A stretch of 64,000 nt of DNA from Cyclobacteriaceae bacterium (GTDB lineage: Bacteria > Bacteroidota > Bacteroidia > Cytophagales > Cyclobacteriaceae): NCBI GenBank assembly GCA_028281285.1, contig JANQKF010000008.1, positions 124,001 to 188,000 of the forward strand, given 5' to 3'. The translations under genes were made by a program, and so were the position numbers. The notes under the pieces are model-generated. The model did no database searches. It was given only the letters and a program-made list of their open reading frames with translations, and had not been told where the DNA came from. Within the stretch, counting starts at the first letter, position 1, and each line of letters begins with the position of its first letter. Below are positions 9,218 to 19,400 of this stretch, in pieces.

Positions 9218-10138
9218 TCAAAACACCTGTTTTCCTTTGAATTTGAATCGCTGAGATCTGGCTTCTACGACTCCGGTCAGGTCAAATTCGAAGTCAATGT
9301 TTGACCTGATCTTATTTCTTAAAGTGATCAACTCATCGAATTGGTAGAAAAACCTGACTTTCTGGTCCGCTATTCGGTTGCCAGTGGGTTGATTGTCCTC
9401 AATGACGAACATCGTAAATGATTCGGCAATGTCTTCACCGGGGTTTGTGGCAGCATATTCGGTTACAAACCTGTCTTGGTACTTGTCATAAAATCGATAA
9501 AAGGCATCATCATTATCACCAATTCTTTGGTGTTCTTGAAATATATCTGTCCAATAATTGTTGTAGAACGCATTGATGTAAGAATTCTCATTGCTACATC
9601 CCTCTCCTGTATGAAATGTATTGCATGCACTACCACTAGCATCGACTTGCTGGTCATCTAAAGTCAATATGTGGGCAAATTCATGAATTGAGGTATAACC
9701 TGTCTCGCTTTTGTTGATTCTCCGATCCGCAGTCCACACATAGGCCATATTGAACCCCATTTCCCATCTGCTCAGATCAATCTCTGATAAAGGAGCCACA
9801 TAAGCAGCCGTTCCATCCTGATCATCGGCAAAAACCATAAACTCTCTCAATGCAGGTCTATGCTCTTTAGGTATCAGACCTGTAAAAAATGACCATAACT
9901 GGTTGTGAGTATCTGTGCTTGAGTAGAAAGTCGAGGGATGGAATCCTGTTGCTGTAAGGCTGATATTATTACCATTAACTTTGTACCTGGCAACGATACC
10001 ATCTTCCGAGTCACCGGTTCCCTGATCCTGAATTTGAGTTTGTGGAACTGGAACGTCCACATCATCAGACTGGCAGCTCATCACCATCATGGCAACAGCC
10101 ACACCCATTAACAAAATTAAGTTCTTATGCTTGCTCAT
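9218..10138 (-). CDS. Putative zinc metallopeptidase lipoprotein (HExxH)
   Basis: A 306-residue lipoprotein. The signal peptide ends in MSC with Cys22, followed by QSDDVDV; the SDD pattern just after the lipidated Cys resembles the lipoprotein export signal that sends Bacteroidota lipoproteins to the cell surface. The catalytic zinc motif HEFAH is at residues 152-156, and a downstream EDIAESF segment probably gives the third ligand (Glu) region. The layout resembles the zinc metallohydrolase lipoproteins often found with SusC/SusD import systems (TIGR04549-like) or Peptidase_Mx1-type proteins, but no SusC/D genes lie nearby. Four cysteines flank an NTFHTGEGC segment and may form a disulfide. 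Substrate unknown. Confidence 0.75.
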   Translation of the reverse strand: MSKHKNLILLMGVAVAMMVMSCQSDDVDVPVPQTQIQDQGTGDSEDGIVARYKVNGNNISLTATGFHPSTFYSSTDTHNQLWSFFTGLIPKEHRPALREFMVFADDQDGTAAYVAPLSEIDLSRWEMGFNMAYVWTADRRINKSETGYTSIHEFAHILTLDDQQVDASGSACNTFHTGEGCSNENSYINAFYNNYWTDIFQEHQRIGDNDDAFYRFYDKYQDRFVTEYAATNPGEDIAESFTMFVIEDNQPTGNRIADQKVRFFYQFDELITLRNKIRSNIDFEFDLTGVVEARSQRFKFKGKQVF

Positions 10139-10191
10139 AGTATTTCAGTTTTGATCATACATACCATGAGCCTGAACTTACCCCACCCCCG

Positions 10192-10905
10192 TTATTTGTC
10201 TTCTTCTTCCAATGTCCCTTCTTCGTTATTCTTATTTCTCTTTTTATCTCGCTTCTTTTTCTGTTTTGGAGGTTTATTCTTCTTTTTGAACATTCCAAAA
10301 ATTCCCTTTTTCTGAGGCACAGTGTCTGTAGCCAGTGTATCGGAAGCAAATTCCTGTAGACTTTTTCCGTCCAGGGAATCAGCGGGATCAGGTCTTTGGG
10401 GAGGGCGTGGGAACAGATGCCCAAACTTCTTGTTATACTCAATCTGATCTTGATTGTAAGGAGGATATCGCTTTGGTAAATTGAGCACAGATTGTACAGG
10501 CTCTTCTACGATGATCGAATCTCCTTCCAACGAATCTCCCAGTATTCCTATAGATACGTCCACCGTGTCTCTGCTGATAAACTGAATGATCTCGGGTTTG
10601 ATTATATCCAATTTCCAATAAGGCCTTTTATTAAAAATTCTGGCCATGAGATATGGATTTTCAAGAACAGGTTGTTCGGGTTTCGTCCAGATTTTAGTGA
10701 TAAAAAACTTGGACCGCTCTCGTTGAAGAGTATACCCCCCTTTTGGAACTGTATCTCCAGCAACCACGTGAAAAGGAGAAAAGAAACGCTCCCGATAATT
10801 ATCATCCAGGATGAATACGCTTTGATAGGCTGGGCATATCATTTTTTCCGTGCATGAGGATATCAGGCACACAAGCAGAATTGCTATGCAGGTTGTCTTA
10901 GTCAT
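10192..10905 (-). CDS. Lipoprotein of unknown function with lysine-rich tail
   Basis: A 237-residue protein with a lipoprotein signal peptide (LLVCLISSC, Cys about residue 18). The mature part contains CPAYQSVFILDD near its start and a proline-rich middle; the C-terminus is extremely basic (FGMFKKKNKPPKQKKKR and onward) and then acidic. Lipoproteins beginning with this CPAYQS pattern are familiar from gliding and surface-associated Bacteroidota, but I cannot name a function. The ATG was chosen in preference to a TTG 12 nt upstream because it starts the signal peptide. It is divergent from the lycopene cyclase gene. Confidence 0.65.
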   Translation of the reverse strand: MTKTTCIAILLVCLISSCTEKMICPAYQSVFILDDNYRERFFSPFHVVAGDTVPKGGYTLQRERSKFFITKIWTKPEQPVLENPYLMARIFNKRPYWKLDIIKPEIIQFISRDTVDVSIGILGDSLEGDSIIVEEPVQSVLNLPKRYPPYNQDQIEYNKKFGHLFPRPPQRPDPADSLDGKSLQEFASDTLATDTVPQKKGIFGMFKKKNKPPKQKKKRDKKRNKNNEEGTLEEEDK

Positions 10906-11074
10906 CTTCCGTCCCAAAAAACGGCTTTAAATATATCCAATTTCATCAGAAATGCCTGCTACACTTATATAAGGCTGTTTTTACGCTTTGAAAAGCAAAA
11001 TAAACCCAGTGTATGGCATGGAATATCGGATCGTACTATTGACAACAGAATTCAATTGCTTAAGTTGTATTAAT

Positions 11075-12211
11075 ATGAGTCAATTTGATTATATCATAGC
11101 AGGTGCAGGTGCTTCAGGGTTAATGCTTGCTTATGAATTGACCCTTGACCCAAATTGGCAACCATCAATTCTCATCATCGATAAGGACTTAAAAGAAAGA
11201 AACGATCGAACCTGGTGTTTTTGGGAACAAGAGTCCAACCCCTTAGAACATATCGTTTTCAGAAAATGGGAAACAGCATTCTTTCAGGGGCCGGGTTTTA
11301 AGGAAAATATGTCTTTGTATCCCTATTCCTATAAAATGATCCGTGGGGTAGATTTCTATGAGTTTATGAAATTGCATCTTTCAAAGTTCGTGAATGTGAC
11401 TTGGCTGAGTGCTGAAATCAACTCCATAAAAGATCATCAGGCTATAACCACCGATGGAAACTACAAAGCGGCAACATTTTTTGACAGTACCAAAAGCCTG
11501 AAAGATTTCGAGATCCCTACAAAGTACCACCAGCTACTGCAGCACTTTAAGGGATATATCATTGAAACAACCACCGAAGAATTTGACCCCACCATCTTCA
11601 CCTACATGGACTTTGATATTGATCAGAAAGGTGATTGCCGTTTTGGTTACATCTTGCCCTTTTCACCTACTAAGGCCCTAGTCGAGTATACTCTTTTTTC
11701 CACAGATCTTCTCAGCTCTGATGAGTACACGACTGGCCTGGAAAGTTACATAGTTGATAATCTGGGGATTAAATCTTACAAAATTGCTGAAAAGGAATTT
11801 GGAGTAATACCTATGACGGACTACCCGTTTAATATGAATCCAGAACCTGGAGTTTTTCGGATTGGAACTTCGGGGGGATTCACAAAGGCCTCAACTGGCT
11901 ATACTTTCCTTAGAACCCAAAAGATCGCCAAACAAATTGCCAAAAACTTAAGGAATGGAAAGCCCCCTTTGGAGAAGCTCCCTTTTCAACAAAGAAGATT
12001 CAAAAAATACGACAGCACATTGTTGCATGTTTTAGCGCAAAGTAACCTCTCAGGTGCAGAAGTCTTCACCCAACTTTTCAAAAAAAATGGCCCCCAAGCT
12101 ATATTCAAATTCCTTGACGAGGAAACCACGTTGGGTGAAGAACTTAGAATCATGAACTCAACACCAGTTTTAACTTTTGCCAAAGCTTTTATAGAGAGGC
12201 TTCATATTTAA
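11075..12211 (+). CDS. crtY: Lycopene cyclase family protein
   Basis: A 378-residue FAD/NAD(P)-dependent cyclase that forms beta-ionone rings on lycopene in carotenoid synthesis. Diagnostic features are the N-terminal dinucleotide fold (YIIAGAGASGLMLAYEL), the family motif NDRTWCFWE at about residues 44-52, and the C-terminal RIGTSGGFTKASTGYTF segment characteristic of CrtY-type cyclases. The start was placed at the ATG directly before the Rossmann strand; an upstream in-frame ATG would add 29 residues unlike the family. No other carotenoid gene (crtB, crtI, crtZ) lies within the window. It is followed after 19 nt by cardiolipin synthase, so both may be co-transcribed. Confidence 0.92.
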   Translation: MSQFDYIIAGAGASGLMLAYELTLDPNWQPSILIIDKDLKERNDRTWCFWEQESNPLEHIVFRKWETAFFQGPGFKENMSLYPYSYKMIRGVDFYEFMKLHLSKFVNVTWLSAEINSIKDHQAITTDGNYKAATFFDSTKSLKDFEIPTKYHQLLQHFKGYIIETTTEEFDPTIFTYMDFDIDQKGDCRFGYILPFSPTKALVEYTLFSTDLLSSDEYTTGLESYIVDNLGIKSYKIAEKEFGVIPMTDYPFNMNPEPGVFRIGTSGGFTKASTGYTFLRTQKIAKQIAKNLRNGKPPLEKLPFQQRRFKKYDSTLLHVLAQSNLSGAEVFTQLFKKNGPQAIFKFLDEETTLGEELRIMNSTPVLTFAKAFIERLHI

Positions 12212-12230
12212 AAAAGCCATATTTTTAGTT

Positions 12231-13685
12231 GTGCTAATTGACATCTGGCAAACGATTTCTCCATTTATACTTCCAGTTTACTATCTCTGTATTCTGGGTA
12301 TAGTAGTCAGTGTCATTCTTGAAAACCGAAACCCGTTAAAAACCCATTCCTATCTTCTATTATTGCTTTTGCTTCCTATTCTAGGAATAATCATCTACTT
12401 CTTTTTTGGCCAGAATTTCAGGAAGCGAAAAATCTTCTCGAAAAGCCAGCTCATTAATTCTGCATTTGGTCAGAATTACCTTGAAAACTTTCAATCCAAT
12501 ACGTCAGCTATACATTTGCCAGATGACTTACCAAATAATTTTAAGAAACTCACTTCATTTCTTAATAAGGACTTATCACCGTTCACCTTAAATAATCATG
12601 CAGAGGTGTTGATTAATGGTGAGGAGAAATTCCCTCGACTGCTGGAGGCGCTTAAGTCTGCTAAATCCCATATCCATATAGAGTATTACATTTTTAGTGA
12701 TGACGACATCGGGAGGCAGGTTCTTGAAATCCTGATAGAAAAGGCTAAAGAAGGCGTTGAAGTAAAGTTCATCGTTGATGGTGTAGGCAGCCTGCACCTG
12801 AAGAGAAAATTTCTTAACCAAATGAAGGAATCCGGCATTGAAGTTCATCGATTCATGCCGGTTTTATTTCCTAAACTAACGAGTACCATCAATTACCGGA
12901 ACCACAGAAAGATCGTTGTAGTGGATGGAATTTTTGGCTTTACGGGAGGCATCAATTTGGATGATCGCTATCTAAACAACGGTAAACACTCTCTTTACTG
13001 GAGAGATACTCACCTCTATTTGGAAGGTGAAGCTGTGAAGTCATTACAGTTCCTTTTTCTTCTCAACTGGCAATTCGTTTGTAAGGTGGATTTGAAAGCT
13101 GATAAGAAATACTTTCCAACGATAGCGTCAAAAGGAAATAAGAACATTCAGATTAATGCGAGTGGTCCTGACTGGGAGCTTTCGAGCATAATGGATTCAT
13201 TTTTTCTTGCTATTAATGCTGCCCAACACAGTTTAAAGATTGCTACTCCATATTTTATCCCTAATGAGAGTATCCTGAATGCGATCCTTACTGTATCAAA
13301 AAGTGGTGTAGCAGTTGAGCTCATGCTGCCTTACGAATCAGATTCGTGGATAACGCAGGCTGCCTCTGAATCATTTCTTTCAGAACTTCTGAAAAATGGA
13401 ATAAGGGTGTTCCTCTATAAAAAGGGTTTCCTACATGCCAAAACATTGGTGGTAGATGATTACTTCTCATCAATTGGAACGGCAAATATGGATTATCGAA
13501 GTTTTGACCTGAATCACGAAGTAAATACCTATATCTATGATGCTCAGATCGCTAGGGTTTTGATCGAACAGTTCAATAATGACAAGAAAGAATGCATTGA
13601 GCTGCAATTTGAGCAGTGGAAGCATAGAAAGATAAGTCGAAAGCTAGTTGAGTCGGTCTGTCGACTTTTAGCTCCGCTATTATAA
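12231..13685 (+). CDS. cls: Cardiolipin synthase (phospholipase D family)
   Basis: A 484-residue membrane enzyme that condenses two phosphatidylglycerols to cardiolipin. Two N-terminal transmembrane helices (residues about 7-30 and 39-60) precede two PLD catalytic motifs: HRKIVVVDGIFGFTGGIN near residue 224 and HAKTLVVDDYFSSIGTAN near residue 402, both with the HxKxxxxD signature. Length and order match ClsA-type enzymes. The start is GTG, 19 nt after the crtY stop; no near in-frame ATG exists. The next gene, a sigma factor, begins 7 nt after the stop. Confidence 0.95.
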   Translation: MLIDIWQTISPFILPVYYLCILGIVVSVILENRNPLKTHSYLLLLLLLPILGIIIYFFFGQNFRKRKIFSKSQLINSAFGQNYLENFQSNTSAIHLPDDLPNNFKKLTSFLNKDLSPFTLNNHAEVLINGEEKFPRLLEALKSAKSHIHIEYYIFSDDDIGRQVLEILIEKAKEGVEVKFIVDGVGSLHLKRKFLNQMKESGIEVHRFMPVLFPKLTSTINYRNHRKIVVVDGIFGFTGGINLDDRYLNNGKHSLYWRDTHLYLEGEAVKSLQFLFLLNWQFVCKVDLKADKKYFPTIASKGNKNIQINASGPDWELSSIMDSFFLAINAAQHSLKIATPYFIPNESILNAILTVSKSGVAVELMLPYESDSWITQAASESFLSELLKNGIRVFLYKKGFLHAKTLVVDDYFSSIGTANMDYRSFDLNHEVNTYIYDAQIARVLIEQFNNDKKECIELQFEQWKHRKISRKLVESVCRLLAPLL

Positions 13686-13692
13686 TCATCAT

Positions 13693-14472
13693 ATGGAATC
13701 AAGAGCATATCAAGACGAGTTTATTGAATTTGAATCTGAATTAAAGTCATTCATTTATCGTCTTGTGGCCCACCACCAGGACATGGAAGACATAGTTCAG
13801 GACACCTACCTAAAAGCATTTAATTCGCTTGATTCATTTCAAGAAAGATCCTCTTTCAAAACCTGGGTATTTACTATTGCCACCAACAAAGCCAAAGATC
13901 ACCTTAGAGGCAAAAAAAGATGGACAGAAGACTACCAGGATAATTGTAGGACGGCCACCTATGCTTCTGCAGATCTTCAACAAAAAATGGCCGATGTCTC
14001 GATGAATTCACCACATGGCAAATTCGTCCTGAAAGAGCATATCGACTATTGCTTCACGTGTATGTCGAAGACACTTCTGATGGAGGAACAAGTCTGTATA
14101 ACGCTCAAGGAAATCTATGGATTTAAGATCAGAGAGATTGTTGAAATCACCGGACTGACCGAGGGCAAAGTTAAACATGCTATGTCCAATGCCAGGAAGA
14201 GATATATTCAGATCTTTGAGAATAAATGCTCGTTGATCAGTAAGAAGGGAGCTTGCCATCAATGCTCAGAATTGAATGGCATTCTCAACCAAAGACAATT
14301 GGAAGTGAAGGAGCTAATGAGCGTTAAAATGATTAAGGAAAAAGACGGTCAGAATTTCGAGCGACTGTTAAACCTAAGAATGCACTTAATTAAGAGTATT
14401 GATCCGCTAAATAGTGCCGGTTTCGACCTTCACAATTACATGCTGGAAGACCTCCCCAACCATTCAGAATGA
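13693..14472 (+). CDS. ECF-like sigma-70 factor with cysteine-containing C-terminal extension
   Basis: A 259-residue RNA polymerase sigma factor. Region 2 is clear: MEDIVQDTYLKAFNSLDSF (core binding) and FKTWVFTIATNKAKDHLR (-10 recognition). Region 4 is recognisable as a helix-turn-helix, FKIREIVEITGLTEGKVKHA, followed by basic ARKRY. About 75 residues follow that normal ECF sigma factors lack, beginning with a cysteine group CSLISKKGACHQC, like a metal or redox site, and a helical tail. There is no anti-sigma gene beside it, so the tail may be a built-in regulator; that is inference. It lies 7 nt after cls and 70 nt before an NTF2-like gene. Other members with such tails are known among ECF groups carrying SnoaL/NTF2-type domains. 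Confidence 0.85.
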   Translation: MESRAYQDEFIEFESELKSFIYRLVAHHQDMEDIVQDTYLKAFNSLDSFQERSSFKTWVFTIATNKAKDHLRGKKRWTEDYQDNCRTATYASADLQQKMADVSMNSPHGKFVLKEHIDYCFTCMSKTLLMEEQVCITLKEIYGFKIREIVEITGLTEGKVKHAMSNARKRYIQIFENKCSLISKKGACHQCSELNGILNQRQLEVKELMSVKMIKEKDGQNFERLLNLRMHLIKSIDPLNSAGFDLHNYMLEDLPNHSE

Positions 14473-14542
14473 TTTTTTAAAAACTTCGTCCGTTTTTCGC
14501 GACTTATTCGTCTAAATCAAAAAACCACTAATCTATTATAAT

Positions 14543-14914
14543 ATGACAACTCAAGAAATAGCAGATCAACTAGTTAGTCTATGCCGTCAGGGTAAATATG
14601 AAGAAGCACAAACAACACTTTATGCAGACAATGCCGTAAGCATTGAACCTGTAGGAGCTCCGTTGGAACGGGTGGAGGGATTAGATGCTATCAAAGCAAA
14701 GGCCGAGCAATGGGCAGCCATGGTCGAAGAAGTTCATGCGTTCAGCACTTCTGACCCAATCGTGGCCGGTGACTTCTTTTCCATGAGTATGGAAAATGAT
14801 GTTACTTTCAAGGGAATGGGCCGACAATCCATCTCTGAGATATGTGTTTATGAAGTAAAAGATGGCAAAATAGTCTCAGAACAGTTCTTCTATACGCCTG
14901 CACCTATGGGATAA
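14543..14914 (+). CDS. SnoaL/NTF2-like protein
   Basis: A 123-residue protein with the nuclear transport factor 2 fold: an N-terminal helix pair (EIADQLVSLCRQGKYEEA), the conserved YADNAVSIEP strand, a helix around EGLDAIKAKAEQWAAM and three C-terminal strands including ISEICVYEVKDGKIVSEQFF. Such proteins are small cone-shaped binding or isomerase domains, and function cannot be read from the fold. It lies directly downstream of the sigma factor and ends at a strong intrinsic terminator. Because ECF sigma factors sometimes carry fused SnoaL-like domains, the pair may be functionally linked. Confidence 0.8.
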   Translation: MTTQEIADQLVSLCRQGKYEEAQTTLYADNAVSIEPVGAPLERVEGLDAIKAKAEQWAAMVEEVHAFSTSDPIVAGDFFSMSMENDVTFKGMGRQSISEICVYEVKDGKIVSEQFFYTPAPMG

Positions 14915-14932
14915 TTCAAGAGAAACCGGAAC

Positions 14933-14960
14933 AAAAGGTCGCATTAGCGGCCTTTTTTGT
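14933..14960 (+). terminator. Intrinsic terminator after NTF2-like gene
   Basis: A 10-bp stem with one wobble pair (AAAAGGTCGC / GCGGCCTTTT), loop ATTA, followed directly by a T-rich run. It begins 18 nt after the stop of the NTF2-like gene and closes the crtY-cls-sigma-NTF2 group. Confidence 0.85.
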
Positions 14961-15037
14961 TTAATAACCAATCCATAACACTGCATTTCACTAAAGTCGC
15001 GTTGGAAGATTAACTTTACAGTATATAAAGCATCGAC

Positions 15038-16288
15038 ATGAAAAGGTTAGTCCTCTTTGGTTTATTGGCCGTCTCTTTGGTATTCACCTCATGTAGTAAA
15101 AGTGAAACCTCTGGTGATACCTCACCTTATGTCATATTGGTATCATTTGATGGCTTCAGACATGACTATGCTGAAAAATTCAATGCCACCAATTTTAAAG
15201 ACTTTGCAAGTAAGGGAGCTTCAGCAGAAGCGATGATCTCGTCCTATCCGACCAAAACCTTTCCTAACCACTATACCATTGTTACCGGCATGTACCCCGG
15301 CAATCATGGTTTAGTGGACAACACGTTCTACGATCCTGGAAGAGAGACTACCTATAGGATTGGTAGTCGGACTCATGTTGAGGACGCCTATTATTATGAA
15401 GGGCTGCCCTTGTGGCAGTTGGTTCAACAAAATGGCATGAAATCAGCCTCCTATTTCTGGGTAGGATCAGAAGCACCAATTGCCGGAAGTTATCCGGATT
15501 ACTATCATATCTATGATGGTAGCGTACCTAATGAAGATCGCATAATCGCAGTTAGAGAATGGCTTAACCTTCCTAAAAATGAACGTCCCCAGTTCATCAC
15601 ATTGTACTTCTCGTTTGTTGACAGCCAAGGGCACGCTACCGGCCCCAACGCTCCGCAAACCGGGGAAGCCGTATTGGAGGCCGACCGGCTTCTAGGCCTA
15701 TTAATGCAGTACGTCAATGCCTCAGATCTCAATATCAACGTGATTCTGACCTCTGACCATGGAATGCTTGAATTACAGAATAAGGAGGGTACTCTCATCT
15801 ACACGGATGATATTTTTGAAGGCCTTGATATGGATGACGTCAATCTTCTAAACAACGGTACGCACGCTCACCTGTTTATTGAAAATCCCCAGGATTTTGA
15901 AGACATCATGCATTTTGTAAAGCCTCGAGAAAACAATTTCAAGATTTACAGCAAAGAAGAAATACCTGAAGAATGGCATTATCAGAATAGTAACCGCATT
16001 GGAGACATTTTTATTGTCGCTGATCCGGGACATCATCTGACCTCCAGAGCAAGTCAGGCCTTCAGGCCAGAAACCCGACAAGTATGGGGAAATCACGGAT
16101 TTGACCCTTATGCCTCTGACGACATGGGAGCCATTTTCTATGCTCAGGGACCTCAGATCAAAGAAGGTCTACAAATAGGTCAATTTGAGAATATCCACGT
16201 ATACCCATTGGTCGCAGAAATCTTAGGAATCAAGAACATCCCTCAAATTGACGGTAGTCTGAGTGTCCTTGAATCGATACTAAAATAA
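15038..16288 (+). CDS. Nucleotide pyrophosphatase/phosphodiesterase-type lipoprotein
   Basis: A 416-residue exported member of the alkaline phosphatase superfamily, ENPP subfamily, which cleaves phosphodiester or pyrophosphate bonds using two zinc ions. The lipobox is VFTSC with Cys19. The metal and nucleophile residues are visible in order: VSFDGFRHDY (Asp), SYPTKTFPNHY (nucleophile Thr), VDSQGHATGP (Asp and His), TSDHGM (Asp, His) and WGNHGFDP (His). The length is typical of bacterial NPPs. It is probably anchored to the outer membrane facing the periplasm or surface; the substrate could be nucleotides or phosphodiesters. It appears monocistronic. Confidence 0.9.
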   Translation: MKRLVLFGLLAVSLVFTSCSKSETSGDTSPYVILVSFDGFRHDYAEKFNATNFKDFASKGASAEAMISSYPTKTFPNHYTIVTGMYPGNHGLVDNTFYDPGRETTYRIGSRTHVEDAYYYEGLPLWQLVQQNGMKSASYFWVGSEAPIAGSYPDYYHIYDGSVPNEDRIIAVREWLNLPKNERPQFITLYFSFVDSQGHATGPNAPQTGEAVLEADRLLGLLMQYVNASDLNINVILTSDHGMLELQNKEGTLIYTDDIFEGLDMDDVNLLNNGTHAHLFIENPQDFEDIMHFVKPRENNFKIYSKEEIPEEWHYQNSNRIGDIFIVADPGHHLTSRASQAFRPETRQVWGNHGFDPYASDDMGAIFYAQGPQIKEGLQIGQFENIHVYPLVAEILGIKNIPQIDGSLSVLESILK

Positions 16289-16317
16289 TGCTCGTCTAAT
16301 TAATTCCTTCCTTATTG

Positions 16318-16360
16318 CTCACCTTTACTTCTTTTGACCAACTAAAAGGTGAGTACTTTT
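16318..16360 (+). terminator. Possible terminator after NPP gene
   Basis: A 9-bp perfect inverted repeat (CTCACCTTT / AAAGGTGAG) with an 18-nt loop lies about 30 nt after the stop, followed by only a short T stretch (TACTTTT). The long loop makes it a weak candidate. Confidence 0.35.
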
Positions 16361-16458
16361 CGAAGTAATATCACTTATACCGTCATGGATATAGTGCTTG
16401 ATTTTAATTAAAACACTCAATTCCTATATTGCTCAATAACTACCTTATTCTGACCTCG

Positions 16459-19400
16459 ATGAAAAAATTCGCGCATTTAAAGTTTTTCCTTTTCTGTCTT
16501 ATTGTCTTGTCCCAAAACTCCCAAGCTCAAGGAGTTGTTGAATCATTTAGACCATTGATCAAGGGCGAACCCATCATGCGATCCATGGCAATCCAGGAAG
16601 ATGGCAAGCTCATCTTTGCCGGTCAATTCCAAACAGTTGATGACCAACTCATAAAAAATTTGGCACGGATTAATCCTGATGGAACCCTGGACGAATCCTT
16701 CAATCCACCAGATTTGGGAGACCGTGAAATCTACGATATTGCGGTATCACCAAGTAATAAAATACTGCTTCGACAAGACAGGAATCCCGACCTGATTGTT
16801 CTCAATGCAGACGGATCAATTGACGACAGCTATGTTGAAGACGCAAGCCTATCAACAAAATACAAGATTGCGATCAATGGCGATAAATATCTAATGGTAT
16901 CAAATACCTCAGAAGGTATTAACCTCCTTCAAGTCAATAACGATGGATCGTTGGATGACTCATTTGCTCCTGCGGATTTAGGAGGAGGCACATTGTTTTA
17001 TGAAATTGAAATATTGAATGACGGGAAAATTTTCCTCTCAGGAGGTTTTACAAAATTCAATGAACATGACCTTACGGGAATTGTCCGTATAAATGCGGAC
17101 GGCACTTTAGATGACACCTTTAATCCTGGATCTGGACCGGACGGTCTGAATAAACTAATTTATGACTTCATTGTCCAGGAAGATGGGAAAATTGTGGCTG
17201 TCGGGAGTTTTACTTCATTCAACGGTGTCGAAACACCGGCCGGACTCGTTCGACTGAATACCGATGGCAGCGTTGATGAAACATTTATCTCCACCGTAGC
17301 AGCCAACCACTCCACAAGCAACTTTCAAATCAATCAGCAGGCTGATGGCAAACTGATAATTGGAGGGCAAACCAAAGTATTCAGACTCAACTCGGATGGA
17401 TCATTTGACAACACTTATTCGGTCATTGAGTTAAATCAGGGCTTTTTTGTCAACAGTTATGTGATGGTGCAAGGTGACGAGGATAAAAATTATATTGTAA
17501 GCGCGATAGTGGGGATCAATGATTCATTTCAACTCGGTTTCCTGGCCAGTGATAAAGACGGTAACGTACTGGATGTAGATCCAAAAATCGGAGGACTACC
17601 GATCATACAAGACGTAGCAAAACAAGAGGACGGGAAAATAATTGTGGTAGGCACTATTTATGGAGTTGGCGATCAGGATGCTTTTGGCATCATAAGGTTA
17701 AACGAAGATGGTTCTCTCGATGATTCTTTCGCTCCGAATATTGACTTCTCCAATAGTGATAATTCCCGACTATCATCGATTGGTATTCAAAGTGATGGAA
17801 AAATTGTAGTTGGAGGCTATTTCACAAATATCCCAGGAAGCTATCGACTGATCCGATTGCTGCCGGATGGCACCTTGGATGAATCATTCCAGGCAAACGT
17901 ACAGGGAAGTTTCTCAGATCAGGGCGTCAGTGAGATCATTGTTGGTGAAAATGACGAGCTCTTTATTGGCGGATCAATTTCTTTCGCCAACGGAGTGTCA
18001 CTTAGGAATTTTGTGAAACTGAATGCTGATGGCACTTCATTTGCCAATTTTACAACTGACGTACTCACAGTTGACCATAGAGTAAACTCCATTGCCATTA
18101 CAAGTGATGGTAAAATACTTATAGGAGGTAGTTACCAACACAATACCGGATTTATATTCATGCTTGATGAAAACGGGGCATTGGATGACTCTTTTAACAA
18201 TCAAGAGGATTTGGCAAATGTGGTAAATGTAGTTTCAATCCTGGGCGATCGCATCTTATTGGGTGGAGAGTCACGAAGCGGAGGAAGTGTTGACCGACCG
18301 ATTTTTATGGTTCAGCTGGACATGTCAGGCAATATCATTGACGAGGGTTCTATTGCTGTTTCTCATGCGACTCAAACTGGTGATTATCGAGATATTTTAT
18401 CCTTTGAAACAGAACAGGACATGATCATTGGTGGAGCCATCGATCATGTAAACAGCATTGAAAAAGGTGGAATTGCACGTATTTCTCCTAACGGAGCTTT
18501 TCATAGCAACTTTCCATTTGATGTTAAAGGGATTGTAAATAAGGTTATTAGTTATGATGATGAGCATTTACTCGTCTTCGGCCTAATCGAGCGTGCTAAT
18601 ACAACAAGAATCCTGGGTGCCGCCAAACTTAGGTTAACTAATGATGTCCCAATCATTACAGGTGCTGAAGAACTTAGTACAAACGAAGACGAGCCTCTCG
18701 AGTTGACACTTGATGCACTAACCGTCACTGACATAGATGACATCTTTCCAGATGATTTTAGTCTGATTGTGAATGAGGGTGAAAACTATTCAGTTCAAGG
18801 TACTACAATTACTCCTTCCAGTAACTTTAATGGTGATCTAGTTGTGAAGATAAAGGTTAATGATGGAGAAGATGACAGTCCGGTTTTTGACCTGCCAATC
18901 AGTGTCTTGCCCGTCAATGATGCACCTGAGATAACAGGGATTACAGAAGAGTTGTCCACACCTGAAGATACTCCAATTGAAATAACGTTGGCAAATCTGA
19001 CGGTGGATGACCCGGACAATGATTTCCCGGAAGACTTCTCGTTGTCTGTTCTTGAAGGGAGTAATTATACCTTCGAAGGCGCTCTAATCACCCCTTCTGC
19101 TGATTTTAATGGTGATTTGAGTGTCGTAGTTTCGGTGAATGATGGAGAACTGGACAGTGAACAGTTTACCCTTCCAATTTCAGTCACACCGGTAAATGAC
19201 AAACCGGTCATCACGGGCTTAGCCGGAGAATTATCAACCCTAGTTGAAACTTCGATTACTCTCGAACTTCCCGATTTTGCGGTTTCTGACCCAGACAATA
19301 CGTATCCTGATGATTTTACCTTAATTGTTTTAGAAGGAGAGAATTATACTTTGGATGGAAATACTATAACTCCAGCCGCTGGATTTGAGGGAAATCTGAC

